Shown here one piece after another: positions 32,987 through 40,831 of a stretch of 64,000 nucleotides of DNA. Numbering within the stretch: the stretch's first letter is position 1; every line of letters begins with the position of its first letter. The notes beneath the pieces are model-generated. The model saw only the letters and a program-made list of their open reading frames with translations. It was not told where the DNA came from and did no database searches. The stretch covers positions 1,302,001 through 1,366,000 of the forward strand of contig OZ254081.1 of the NCBI GenBank assembly GCA_965267505.1, read 5' to 3'. A program made the position numbers and the translations under genes. This DNA is from JANQHS01 sp965267505 (GTDB lineage Bacteria; Bacteroidota; Bacteroidia; Cytophagales; CCMP332).

Positions 32987-34495
32987 ATGCGAGTTCTACT
33001 AGATTCCAACATAATAATTCATCGTGAAGCGAGCAGAGTAATAAATGAGGACATAGGCTCCTTATTTAATTGGCTTGATCGACTTCATTATGAGAAGTGT
33101 GTGCATCCTCTCACTCTTGAGGAGATTTCAAAATATCAAAATGAGGATGTCGTCAAGACTATAACGATTAAAATCAAGAACTACGATCAACTTAAAACTG
33201 AATCTCCTGAATCAGATGAAATCACTTCAATTCGAGCAAATGATACTACTAGAAATGATTTCATTGATACTAGCTTGGTCAAGGAGGTTTTTAATGGCCG
33301 GGTGGACTTTTTAATTACAGAGGATCGTGGCATTCACAGAAAAGCCGCTATCCTCCAGATAAGTGAACGGATTTTCACAATAGACTCTTTCCTAGAAAAA
33401 GTTCTCGCAGAAAATCCAGCTTTAAAAGATTACAAAGTTCTTGCAGCAAAAAAGGCCTACATGGGTAACATAAATATCAAAGATCCCTTTTTCGACTCGT
33501 TCAAGGAAGATTACAAAGAATTCGAATCTTGGTTCAACAAGAAATCTGATGCAGAATCATACGTCTGTATAACCGACCAATCTGTCAAGGCCTTTTTATA
33601 TATCAAGGTTGAAAACAAAGAAGAAAACTACTCTGACATTACTCCACCATTCTCTCCGAAGAAGCGATTGAAAATTGGAACGTTCAAAGTGGTATCAACT
33701 GGTTACAAATTGGGTGAACGGTTTCTGAAAATCATATTCGATAATGCGATCTCAAACCAAGTTGATGAAATTTATGTGACGATTTTTGATAAGAGAGAGG
33801 AACAACAAAGATTAGTTCTGCTATTAGAGGATTGGGGCTTTAAATATTGGGGAAAAAAAGAAACGAGTAATGGTACCGAAAATGTTTACGTTAGAGACTT
33901 TACTAAGAAAGTGCTTGAAAACCCGAGAGAGTCATTCCCTTACATGAATAGAAATGCACGAGTGTTTTTGAATCCAATTCGACCAGAGTACCATACCGAA
34001 TTGTTCCCAGACTCTATTCTTAATAATGAATCACCTCATAATTTTATTGAAAATGAACCACATAGAAATGCACTAAAAAAGATATACATTTCTCGTTCTC
34101 ATTTCAGAAATCTAATTAGTGGTGACATAATCCTTTTCTACAGAACAGGAGGTTACCATCACAGTGTGATTTCTACAATCGGCATTGTCGAAAACGTAAT
34201 TACAAATATTCAATCTGAGGACGATTTTATTCGCTTGTGTCGAAAGAGAAGTGTATTTGATGATAAAGAATTGAGACGCTGGTGGAACTATTACAGGAAC
34301 AATAGACCATTTATAGTGAACTTTCTCTACATAGATTCATTCCCAAAACCGAAAGTCAATATGAAGAGATTAATTGAAATTGGTGTAATTCCATCAATAA
34401 ATGATGCCCCAAGGGGATTTGTACAAATTGAGAATAGTAAATTTGAAAATTTTCTAAAAGAAGCTAGAGCTAATGAAAGTTATTTTGTCGATTAA
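32987..34495 (+). CDS. PIN-GNAT-EVE/ASCH-like fusion protein
   Basis: A 502-residue multidomain protein. Residues 1-120: PIN-type nuclease with acidic positions D6 (LLDSN), E45/E46 (TLEE), D91/D94 and D113 (ITEDRGIHRKA). Residues about 185-310: GNAT-like acetyltransferase fold (KKRLKIGTFKVVSTGYKLGERFLKIIFD, 'EDWGFKYWG'), although the classic acetyl-CoA loop is weak. Residues about 365-495: EVE/PUA-like domain (ISGDIILFYRTGG...STIGIVENVI). PIN domains cleave RNA, EVE domains bind modified bases. Starts right after the previous stop; overlaps the ASCH gene by 23 bases. Part of a candidate RNA-targeting module. Confidence 0.7.
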   Translation: MRVLLDSNIIIHREASRVINEDIGSLFNWLDRLHYEKCVHPLTLEEISKYQNEDVVKTITIKIKNYDQLKTESPESDEITSIRANDTTRNDFIDTSLVKEVFNGRVDFLITEDRGIHRKAAILQISERIFTIDSFLEKVLAENPALKDYKVLAAKKAYMGNINIKDPFFDSFKEDYKEFESWFNKKSDAESYVCITDQSVKAFLYIKVENKEENYSDITPPFSPKKRLKIGTFKVVSTGYKLGERFLKIIFDNAISNQVDEIYVTIFDKREEQQRLVLLLEDWGFKYWGKKETSNGTENVYVRDFTKKVLENPRESFPYMNRNARVFLNPIRPEYHTELFPDSILNNESPHNFIENEPHRNALKKIYISRSHFRNLISGDIILFYRTGGYHHSVISTIGIVENVITNIQSEDDFIRLCRKRSVFDDKELRRWWNYYRNNRPFIVNFLYIDSFPKPKVNMKRLIEIGVIPSINDAPRGFVQIENSKFENFLKEARANESYFVD

Positions 34496-34850
34496 GCCTG
34501 AATTTGCAGAGAAGATATTCAATGGGTCGAAGAAGTTCGAATTCAGAAGAAGGCTATATAAAAATAAAGATGTCAAAGTAGTCATTGTTTATGCTTCAGC
34601 ACCGATTAGCAAGGTTATAGGCGAGTTTGAAATTGGATCGGTTCTTCATGATGATCTAGGTTCTTTATGGGACACTACTAATGAATACTCTGGAATATCG
34701 GAAGAGTATTATCTGGAATATTTCAAAGGGAAAGAAAATGGATATGCAATTGCTGTGAAAAAGGCGGAGAAATACGATCAGCCCGTATGTATTAGAGAAA
34801 AATACGGTTTAACTCCTCCTCAATCTTTTGCCTATGTACAAGACATATAA
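34473..34850 (+). CDS. ASCH-domain protein
   Basis: A 125-residue protein opening with 'ILSIKPEFAEKIFNGSKKFEFRRRLYK', the ASCH signature (sikPe(y/f)aekI..GxKkxExRr), then 'VVIVYASAPISKVIGEFEIG' and the C-terminal 'YDQPVCIREKYGLTPPQSFAYV' typical of the PUA-like fold. ASCH proteins bind RNA or nucleotides; some cleave ribonucleotides or hydrolyse acetylated cytidine. It overlaps the PIN-GNAT-EVE gene by 23 bases, so they are translationally coupled. The overlap suggests joint action on RNA. Confidence 0.8.
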   Translation: MKVILSIKPEFAEKIFNGSKKFEFRRRLYKNKDVKVVIVYASAPISKVIGEFEIGSVLHDDLGSLWDTTNEYSGISEEYYLEYFKGKENGYAIAVKKAEKYDQPVCIREKYGLTPPQSFAYVQDI

Positions 34851-34869
34851 AGACTACCAAGAGTAGCGT

Positions 34870-34969
34870 GGACAGGTTGTCCTAAGTTGATGAATCTTTG
34901 ATGATTCAACTTACCGGGTTCGAATCCCGGCCGAAGGAGTATATCTAGGTGCTTCTTCGGCCAGGATTC
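34870..34969 (+). ncRNA. tRNA-like structured RNA segment, not a complete tRNA
   Basis: The intergenic 136 bases between the ASCH and HEPN-like genes hold four stacked elements: a short hairpin GGACA/TGTCC (34870-34882); a long imperfect hairpin resembling a tRNA variable arm (34884-34912); a tRNA T-arm look-alike with CCGGG/CCCGG around TTCGAAT (34914-34930); and a large hairpin (34922-34969) that overlaps the T-arm, with GAATCC/GGATTC and GGCCGAAG/CTTCGGCC. No 5' acceptor or D-arm is present, so it is not a functional tRNA. It may be a tRNA mimic, an att scar or a regulatory RNA. Confidence 0.45.
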
Positions 34970-34985
34970 AATCAATTTAGGCCGT

Positions 34986-35840
34986 ATGACAGATTTAGAA
35001 GTTGAACAATACTTTCAGTACCACAATGCGAACATCAAGTCTATAAAGATTGGATATGATGAAGTTCGAAACCAAATTAAAAGGCTCTACAGGAGAACTG
35101 TTAAAGATTCTGATCAACTAATCTATAACCTTCCTGATGATGCAATTGAGAAAACACAATTACGAGAGATAGAAACATCATTAAATCGTATACTATCTGG
35201 AATTCAAGTTTCATGGGCTGAGGAAAGCATTAAAAGATTATTATATGAAAGGAATTTGTTATCGGATGCACAAAGGGAATACCTTATTGACAAATCCGCT
35301 TTAGATCAAAGATGGCTTACAACGTTAAAAATCGCTTTTTGTATTGCGTATGATTTAATCTCTCCATCAGATCCGTTTTGTGAGGCCGTTGATGTAAACC
35401 ACGAAAGAAGTAATCTCGGAGATGCGCTTGTAGATCAATATTTCTCTTTAAGAAAAGTTATAACTCAGCATTTAACTCCAAATTTCTCAATTAGGAATAA
35501 AGTTCAACACGGGGAATGGGTTTATGCGTTCAAGTCACCCTCTTCTAAGGAATTTAGCCAAGAGGTTACTGACAAAATCAGGTATGAAAATATTATAACT
35601 ACAACATCAAGGTACACCTTGGTTAATGCGCTTTACCAAATGATGGTAGATCTAGGTAGATTTAGAAGTGATAGTTTTGCTTTGGATTCGATAACAACCC
35701 CTTTCGAATATTTCTATCAGAAGTATATGAGAAAGATTAATTACGAAGTGAACAAGATAGAAAATTGCAATTTGGAGGCGTTTATTAACGAAATAGTTCA
35801 GAAAGAGTTAAGAGGTATTCAATACCGGAAAAACAAATAA
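34986..35840 (+). CDS. HEPN-like protein with Rx4H motif, family not named
   Basis: A 284-residue, mostly helical protein. 'FSIRNKVQHGEWVYAF' contains Arg170 and His175 with four residues between them, the R-x4-H pattern of HEPN ribonucleases, placed in a C-terminal part (about 105-245) made of helices, as in HEPN four-helix bundles. The N-terminal region is helical and of unknown role. No other recognisable domain. HEPN proteins are commonly RNA-cutting effectors in toxin-antitoxin and defence systems. The RNase role is inference from the motif and its neighbours. Confidence 0.55.
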   Translation: MTDLEVEQYFQYHNANIKSIKIGYDEVRNQIKRLYRRTVKDSDQLIYNLPDDAIEKTQLREIETSLNRILSGIQVSWAEESIKRLLYERNLLSDAQREYLIDKSALDQRWLTTLKIAFCIAYDLISPSDPFCEAVDVNHERSNLGDALVDQYFSLRKVITQHLTPNFSIRNKVQHGEWVYAFKSPSSKEFSQEVTDKIRYENIITTTSRYTLVNALYQMMVDLGRFRSDSFALDSITTPFEYFYQKYMRKINYEVNKIENCNLEAFINEIVQKELRGIQYRKNK

Positions 35841-35857
35841 CACTACACACAACAAAC
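35840..35857. repeat. right boundary repeat of accessory block
   Basis: ACACTACACACAACAAAC begins at the stop codon of the HEPN-like gene. Its reverse complement GTTTGTTGTGTGTAGTGT shares 12 of 13 bases with the left-boundary core GTTGTGTGTAATG, in opposite orientation. Short terminal inverted repeats of this sort can mark a mobile or gene-cassette boundary; no integrase or transposase is present in the window. Confidence 0.4.
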
Positions 35858-36026
35858 ACTAAAATGAATATGCGAACTGAGCATATTGATATAAGGATGC
35901 AAGCTAAAAAACTGCTGTGCTTCAAGAAACCGTTCGTATACTCATTTTAAAACTTGGTTATGAAAGCGATTTCAAAGGGTTATGTGCTTTCACGTTAAAT
36001 CTAGAAATGCAGAATGCCCATCATGC

Positions 36027-37151
36027 TTAATTAAACAACTTCAAATAATCGTAAAACAGAAATTGCTTTGCCCTTTTTTTGCCTGGGTATTCATCTATGA
36101 GATCCAAGTCCATCAGATCCGAAATAAGTTTATAGGCTGAGGGAATAGAAATACCGGTGAGCTCTGCAACTTTCTGAACATCAATGATTGGTCTTTTATA
36201 CAAGAAATTAATAACGGTTCTGGCATTCTTCATCCTTGAGCCAAGGCTCTGGAGTTTATCGTCTACCTCCTTTTGTAATTTCATGATATTGTCAAAGGTC
36301 TTTATACTCTCCGTTGCTGTTTCAATGATCCCTACCAGAAAAAATTTAAACCATTGCCGCATGTTATCCCTGAGCCTGACCTCCATCAGGTTGTCATAAT
36401 ATAAACCACGGTTCCTTTCAAAGAAATCCGATAGATACAAAATGGGTCTTTTCAATATTCCCTTTTCAACCAGGTATAGCGTAATCAACAACCTGCCTAC
36501 CCTTCCATTTCCATCCAGAAAGGGATGAATGGTTTCAAATTGGTAATGGATCAGGGCAATCTTTAATAAATGGGGAAGCCTAATTTCCTTGTTATGAGTA
36601 AACTTCTCCAGGTCACCCATTAATCTTTCTACCTCCTCGTGGGGAGGAGGAATGAAAACCGCATCCCGGATCGAAGCCCCTCCTATCCAGTTCTGACTTG
36701 TTCTGAAATGACCGGGGATTTTATGCTTTCCTCTGACTCCCTGTAATAATACCTTATGCGCAATCTTTATAAGCCTTGATGAGATAGGCAACTCATCCAG
36801 TTTCTCAATAGCGGTATTTAAGGCATTGATATAATTCTGGACTTCATCCCAATCATTTTTCTGTTCCAGGTCGAGCTCATCCCTCTCCTGAATAGCTTCT
36901 TCAATATTGGTTTTGGTCCCTTCGATTTTGCTTGATTTGGTTGCCTCCTTCAGAACATGCATGGAAATAAACAAATCGATGTTGGGGGTATGCTCAGAAT
37001 ACATATCCAGCCTTCCCAATTCCCTATCCGCCTGGCTCAACATTTCGATGATCTCCATATCCTCCAGGAACCATTCTCTGTTGATCTTCTCAGGAATAAA
37101 GCTCTTGAAGCTCCCCTGCTGGACAAAATTTCCCGATTTAAACTTTTTCAA
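36027..37151 (-). CDS. Fic-domain protein, class II, with winged-helix C-terminus
   Basis: A 374-residue Fic protein. The catalytic loop HPFLDGNGRVGR is intact at residues 209-220, including catalytic His209 and the Arg that holds the triphosphate. A class II inhibitory motif S-x3-E-G is present at residues 73-78 (SSKIEG), so the enzyme is autoinhibited until the helix moves. The C-terminal part (about 310-374) is a winged helix (VQKVAELTGISIPSAYKLISDLMDLDLI) that may bind DNA. Fic proteins transfer AMP to hydroxyl side chains. Immediately beyond the right boundary of the five-gene block, on the opposite strand. Confidence 0.9.
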   Translation of the reverse strand: MKKFKSGNFVQQGSFKSFIPEKINREWFLEDMEIIEMLSQADRELGRLDMYSEHTPNIDLFISMHVLKEATKSSKIEGTKTNIEEAIQERDELDLEQKNDWDEVQNYINALNTAIEKLDELPISSRLIKIAHKVLLQGVRGKHKIPGHFRTSQNWIGGASIRDAVFIPPPHEEVERLMGDLEKFTHNKEIRLPHLLKIALIHYQFETIHPFLDGNGRVGRLLITLYLVEKGILKRPILYLSDFFERNRGLYYDNLMEVRLRDNMRQWFKFFLVGIIETATESIKTFDNIMKLQKEVDDKLQSLGSRMKNARTVINFLYKRPIIDVQKVAELTGISIPSAYKLISDLMDLDLIDEYPGKKRAKQFLFYDYLKLFN

Positions 37152-37319
37152 TAGTTCTTAAAGATTATGATCAAAATTAAAGATTTTCGCAAAAAACTTA
37201 AAAATTGATACTCTAAATTTAAGAAAAAGTAAAAAAACTTAAAATTCAATAAGAAATCCACTTATAAAGGACAACAACTATTTTAGGGGCAGACTTGTTG
37301 ATCAGGAAAAAACAAGAGC

Positions 37320-37763
37320 ATGGATTGGAATGATGTAATCAGGCTTGCTAATAATGGGAACCTGCCACCACCCCGCCGAGTTGAAAAAAGCGAAGAGGAA
37401 TGGAAGGAGGTCCTAAGTCCTGAAGAATTCGAGGTCACCCGCTTAAAGGGCACAGAAAGAGCCCATAGCTCCGATATGTGCAGCCTTTTTGAACCCGGGA
37501 AATACGCCTGCAAATGCTGTGGCACAGAGTTGTTCGATTCCAATACCAAATTCGAAAGTGGGACAGGTTGGCCTTCATTCACCGAGCCGCTGGAGCAAAA
37601 CCATGTGGCATATCATAAGGATACCAGCTATGGCATGGTCCGGGTAGAATGCACCTGCAATGTTTGTGATGCCCACCTGGGACACGTCTTTCCGGATGGT
37701 CCTCCACCAAGTGGATTGAGGTTTTGTATCAATGCGGTCTCTTTGGAAAAGATTGAAGCTTGA
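37320..37763 (+). CDS. msrB: peptide-methionine (R)-S-oxide reductase
   Basis: A 147-residue MsrB. Zinc ligands are C64/C67 in 'YACKCCGTELF' and C113/C116 in 'CTCNVCDAHLGHVF'. The catalytic Cys136 lies in 'SGLRFCINAVSLE'; 'FESGTGWPSF' and the GHVFPDGP motif are typical. It reduces the R-epimer of methionine sulfoxide in proteins. No export signal, so cytosolic. No resolving Cys in the usual upstream position is evident beyond the zinc ligands. The next gene overlaps its stop. Confidence 0.93.
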   Translation: MDWNDVIRLANNGNLPPPRRVEKSEEEWKEVLSPEEFEVTRLKGTERAHSSDMCSLFEPGKYACKCCGTELFDSNTKFESGTGWPSFTEPLEQNHVAYHKDTSYGMVRVECTCNVCDAHLGHVFPDGPPPSGLRFCINAVSLEKIEA

Positions 37764-38275
37764 ACCAGCAACTGGCTTCACATCTTAAGTTTTGGGATGG
37801 GGTCCACATGGATTCCTTGAAGTCCATTTACGAAAGAAAAAAGGGGGAAGCTGGATTTCTGAATGAAATAATCTCACTTTTAAAAGACCACCCGGAGCTT
37901 GAAATTCAGACTACCTGGTTGCTCAAACATCACCTTGATACAAAAGGTAAATTCAGCGAAGAACAACTTGAGGAGATCTATCTTCTTTTTCCAAAATGCT
38001 CCGACTGGGCAGCACAACTCCATTTGCTGCAAATGATCCCTGTACTAAATCTAAAAGGCACTCTTCTTTTGTCTATTGAAGATCCGGTTCAAGAACTTCT
38101 TGATTCCAAAAACAAATTCCTGAAGGCTGCTGCCTACGAGGCCTTTTATTGCCTTTGCAAAAGCGACCCCTTAAAGCTTCAGGAATTTATTCTCAGGGTC
38201 CAATCTGCACTGGAGTTCGAAAGTGCCAGCGTCAAGGTCAAACTGAGAAGGATCCTGAAGGAGCAGCAGGTTTAA
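37760..38275 (+). CDS. helical repeat protein of unknown function
   Basis: A 171-residue, all-helical protein starting at TTG 37760, overlapping the MsrB stop. Alternating helix-turn-helix pairs (ELEIQTTWLLKHHLDTK, YEAFYCLCKSDPLKLQEFIL) suggest HEAT/ARM-like repeats. I do not recognise a family. The translational overlap suggests an MsrB-related partner role or a simple operon. Its 3' end overlaps the converging membrane protein gene by 4 bases. Confidence 0.55.
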   Translation: MNQQLASHLKFWDGVHMDSLKSIYERKKGEAGFLNEIISLLKDHPELEIQTTWLLKHHLDTKGKFSEEQLEEIYLLFPKCSDWAAQLHLLQMIPVLNLKGTLLLSIEDPVQELLDSKNKFLKAAAYEAFYCLCKSDPLKLQEFILRVQSALEFESASVKVKLRRILKEQQV

Positions 38276-38613
38276 TTCCTGAAATACTCCTTAGCGGATT
38301 TGGTGAATGTAATCCCAAGGGATATAAAGCCAAACAGGATGCCTAACATTGCTTTAGCAGGAATCCAGGCAACAAAGTCAAGAAGTATCACGATCCGTGT
38401 AAACATCATATTCCTTTTGTTGATGCTGAAGACCAATAATCCATACATGACCAGCCACATACCCAATGTTAACAGGGCCAGATTTGGCTCTAAGAGTCCT
38501 TTGAGTAATCCGTTTTTTGCAGCGATGTAAAAGCCTAGTGGAAGCAGAGCTTTGATCCCATTCATAATTAGTAAAGCCTTAATGCTTCCGGGTTTTGAAT
38601 TTGAGTTTTCCAT
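38272..38613 (-). CDS. small four-TM membrane protein
   Basis: A 113-residue protein with four hydrophobic segments at about residues 16-31, 43-60, 67-83 and 87-104. It is probably inner-membrane, family not recognised. Located 12 bases after the SDR-like stop on the same strand, it is the last gene of the TetR-controlled operon (tetR, SRPBCC, SDR-like, this gene). Confidence 0.55.
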   Translation of the reverse strand: MENSNSKPGSIKALLIMNGIKALLPLGFYIAAKNGLLKGLLEPNLALLTLGMWLVMYGLLVFSINKRNMMFTRIVILLDFVAWIPAKAMLGILFGFISLGITFTKSAKEYFRN

Positions 38614-38625
38614 GGTAGAGGATAA

Positions 38626-39612
38626 TTAAAGTTGAATTTCTAGTTTCTTTTCGATGGCTATTTGCCGGCTTTCAATTGGGTAAATGCCTTGAAGGAAATT
38701 CCAGAAAGCATCAATCAATCGATGGTCTGATAAGCCTTTATTCATTGGAAGTTGATCGGAAATCTTGCCTAGGGCCTTGCCCTCAGGAGCACCAAGAACT
38801 TCTCCACTCTTTCCAATTTTTCCAATCAGGCTATCAAAGTATTTTTTTGCTCCTGATCTTGGGCTTTGAGCCAAACCAAGTAGACCCAGGATTCCAAAAA
38901 CCAGCTTTTCCATAATCCATCTTTTGACCGGAGGCTGATTTCTTAAGCCTTGAGTTCCATAGGTAAGCCCCGGGCTGAACCACAATGCTTCTATGCCATG
39001 CACTCTTTGTTCAGCGAGTTTCCGGATCAACAAAGCAGAAAGGAACTTGGAAACCCCAATTCCATTCATTGGGTTATAGTTTCCTCTTCCCTCTTTCAAA
39101 TAAATCAAAAGATCCTCCGGCGATTGGAATTCCGGCTTATCGATAAGTCCTGGAATGCCTCTTGCTCCTTCTCCGCCTGCAAAAACGACTCTAGCACCGG
39201 TTTCCAAAAGACCCGCCTCCATTAGGTTTACGAGCGTTGCATAAGCCCCCAGTACATTTTGAAAGGCCGTCTTCTCAACTCTTTTCCCGTTGAATTCAAT
39301 GAATTCAAAATCTTTGGAAAAAATGACGCCTCCTGATTGGAGGAAGAGAACTTGTATTGAAACTTCTGGCAAGGATTTTACAGCCTTCTCAATTCCTTCA
39401 ATGCTGTTCATATCAAATCCACCAGCTGCTATCAATTCCACCTTCAAAGAAGGTCCAAGCTTGGTCTTAATTCTTTCACAGCTCTCCTTCGCTTTCTTTT
39501 CGGTCCTGCAAGCCAGAATTACCTTATCAAACATTTCTGAACTCGAAACCAAAAGACTGGTCTCGAATCCAAGACCTCCATTGGCACCAGTAATTAAAAT
39601 GTTCTTTTTCAT
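38626..39612 (-). CDS. SDR-family protein lacking catalytic Ser and Tyr
   Basis: A 328-residue short-chain dehydrogenase/reductase-fold protein. The cofactor motif 'ITGANGGLGFETS' (TGxxxGxG) and the Asn/Gly strand (LFLQSGG) are intact. At the usual Tyr of the YxxxK motif there is Ile185 (GIGVSK, Lys189 kept), and the SS/Ser strand reads 'VVFAGGEGARG' without the catalytic Ser. It may therefore be a non-catalytic nucleotide-binding regulator, or use a different mechanism. The subgroup resembles protochlorophyllide reductase/retinol dehydrogenase-like SDRs. Overlaps the SRPBCC gene by 4 bases. Confidence 0.75.
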   Translation of the reverse strand: MKKNILITGANGGLGFETSLLVSSSEMFDKVILACRTEKKAKESCERIKTKLGPSLKVELIAAGGFDMNSIEGIEKAVKSLPEVSIQVLFLQSGGVIFSKDFEFIEFNGKRVEKTAFQNVLGAYATLVNLMEAGLLETGARVVFAGGEGARGIPGLIDKPEFQSPEDLLIYLKEGRGNYNPMNGIGVSKFLSALLIRKLAEQRVHGIEALWFSPGLTYGTQGLRNQPPVKRWIMEKLVFGILGLLGLAQSPRSGAKKYFDSLIGKIGKSGEVLGAPEGKALGKISDQLPMNKGLSDHRLIDAFWNFLQGIYPIESRQIAIEKKLEIQL

Positions 39613-40202
39613 GATGCTGAAATGCTTTTGAAGTGCTGCTTGATCTCTTTCAAATCCTCCTTTTCCACGTTTTTACCCGTAGTAACATGATAATCCACTC
39701 CCATTAAGTAATCAGATATGGTCTTTTTGAATTTTCCTTTAGCCATTGCACCCATAAAGGCAGGCTTGGTTCTATAATTCATTTGAAAGCTTAATCGGGA
39801 TTTGTTGTTTTCCAGCGATTGTACCCTATAAATCGCCGTGGAATAGTCCGAATCCAAAGGCAAGCCCTGGGAATGGAAGATGACCACTTTGAAAGTGTGG
39901 TTCTTCGGGTCAAAATCAATTTGCTTCTCGTGGGTATACTTCTTGCCATTATCGCTCAAATGACAAACCCTTTCACAGCCTTCTCCTGCATGATCCGAAC
40001 CTTCTAAGTAGCTGGAACTACTGAGATAAGGATGCGACTTTGCTATATCAGCATATTCCTCAGCTACTACTCTCCATACCTCTTCGACCGAGGCATCAAT
40101 GTCTCTGCTGACCGTGAAGGATTGAACTTTTTTTTGCGCCAGGGCCGCAACCGAAATAAACAGGCCCGCAAATACTATTATTGAAATTTTTAAACTGTTC
40201 AT
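39609..40202 (-). CDS. exported SRPBCC-family protein
   Basis: A 197-residue protein: signal peptide (ISIIVFAGLFISVAALAQ), then a START-like fold 'FTVSRDIDASVEEVWRVVAEEYADIAKSHPYLSSSSYL...GCERVCHLSDNGKKYTHEKQID' and 'RTKPAFMGAMAKGKFKKTISDYLMG'. Related to the SRPBCC protein at 10074-10598, with similar length and motifs but exported, perhaps binding a hydrophobic ligand in the periplasm. It lies downstream of tetR, with a TetR-type operator (40216-40230) directly before its start. Confidence 0.75.
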   Translation of the reverse strand: MNSLKISIIVFAGLFISVAALAQKKVQSFTVSRDIDASVEEVWRVVAEEYADIAKSHPYLSSSSYLEGSDHAGEGCERVCHLSDNGKKYTHEKQIDFDPKNHTFKVVIFHSQGLPLDSDYSTAIYRVQSLENNKSRLSFQMNYRTKPAFMGAMAKGKFKKTISDYLMGVDYHVTTGKNVEKEDLKEIKQHFKSISAS

Positions 40203-40215
40203 ATTTATTAATTTG

Positions 40216-40230
40216 ATGACCGGTCGTCAT
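40216..40230 (-). promoter_or_regulatory. TetR operator copy 2
   Basis: ATGACCGGTCGTCAT, a 15-base sequence with ATGAC/GTCAT arms and a GACCGGTC palindrome, is identical to the copy in the tetR promoter. It sits between the tetR stop and the SRPBCC start, 14 bases before the latter. Confidence 0.7.
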
Positions 40231-40245
40231 TTAAGAATCAAAAAT

Positions 40246-40827
40246 TTATATCAACCGATCGAATACTACTTTTTGAAAATCTAAAAGGGGTTTATCATCT
40301 CCTGATGCCTTCATTCTAAGCATGGCACCATGCCAGCTGTTTATGATGAAGCTGCCCAATAACTCAGGATCCCAATTGCTTTCAAGCTCTCCATTTTCCT
40401 GAGCTTCCTTGAGTACTTTGACGATTACTCCCTGCTGATCCAGAAATCCTGACTCCAACTTGGACTGAAACTTGTCATTGATGTCTGCAAGCTCAGCCGA
40501 GAAGTTACCCATCAGACAACCATACCTGAATTCAAGTACTCCCCTGAATTCCTCAGTGATATTCTCAAACATTCTCTTCAATCGCTCCAAAGGTTTTCCC
40601 TGGGTTTCCAAAAGAGCCTTTTCATATCTGCGCGTACCATTGTTCACATAGGCCTCCAGGACCTTCAACCCAAATTCCTCCTTGCTATTGAAGTGATTGT
40701 AAAAAGAACCTTTAGGAATATCCACCTGATCGGTTATCTCCTTGATACCCGTAGGTCCATATCCCTTTTCGAACATGAGATTTAATCCGGTTGTGAGTAT
40801 ATCTTCCTTATCGATTTTCCTTTTCAC
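40246..40827 (-). CDS. TetR/AcrR-family regulator
   Basis: A 193-residue TetR protein. The N-terminal helix-turn-helix is 'KRKIDKEDILTTGLNLMFEKGYGPTGIKEITDQVDIPKGSFYNHFNSKEEF' with the conserved S-F-Y-x-H-F-x-S/N-K motif. The C-terminal ligand domain includes 'YGCLMGNFSAELAD', characteristic of the TetR_C_6-like group that responds to electrophilic or hydrophobic compounds. It carries an operator in its own promoter and another before the next gene, so autorepression of the tetR-SRPBCC-SDR operon is well supported. Confidence 0.9.
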   Translation of the reverse strand: MKRKIDKEDILTTGLNLMFEKGYGPTGIKEITDQVDIPKGSFYNHFNSKEEFGLKVLEAYVNNGTRRYEKALLETQGKPLERLKRMFENITEEFRGVLEFRYGCLMGNFSAELADINDKFQSKLESGFLDQQGVIVKVLKEAQENGELESNWDPELLGSFIINSWHGAMLRMKASGDDKPLLDFQKVVFDRLI

Positions 40828-40831
40828 GATT

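Noticed and set aside
34884..34940. a complete tRNA gene (tRNA-Ser or Leu type)
   Set aside because: There is a variable-arm-like hairpin and a T-arm with GGTTCGAATCC, but no matching 5' acceptor strand or D-arm within 100 bases, and the 3' side forms a different, stronger hairpin. Listed as a tRNA-like segment instead.
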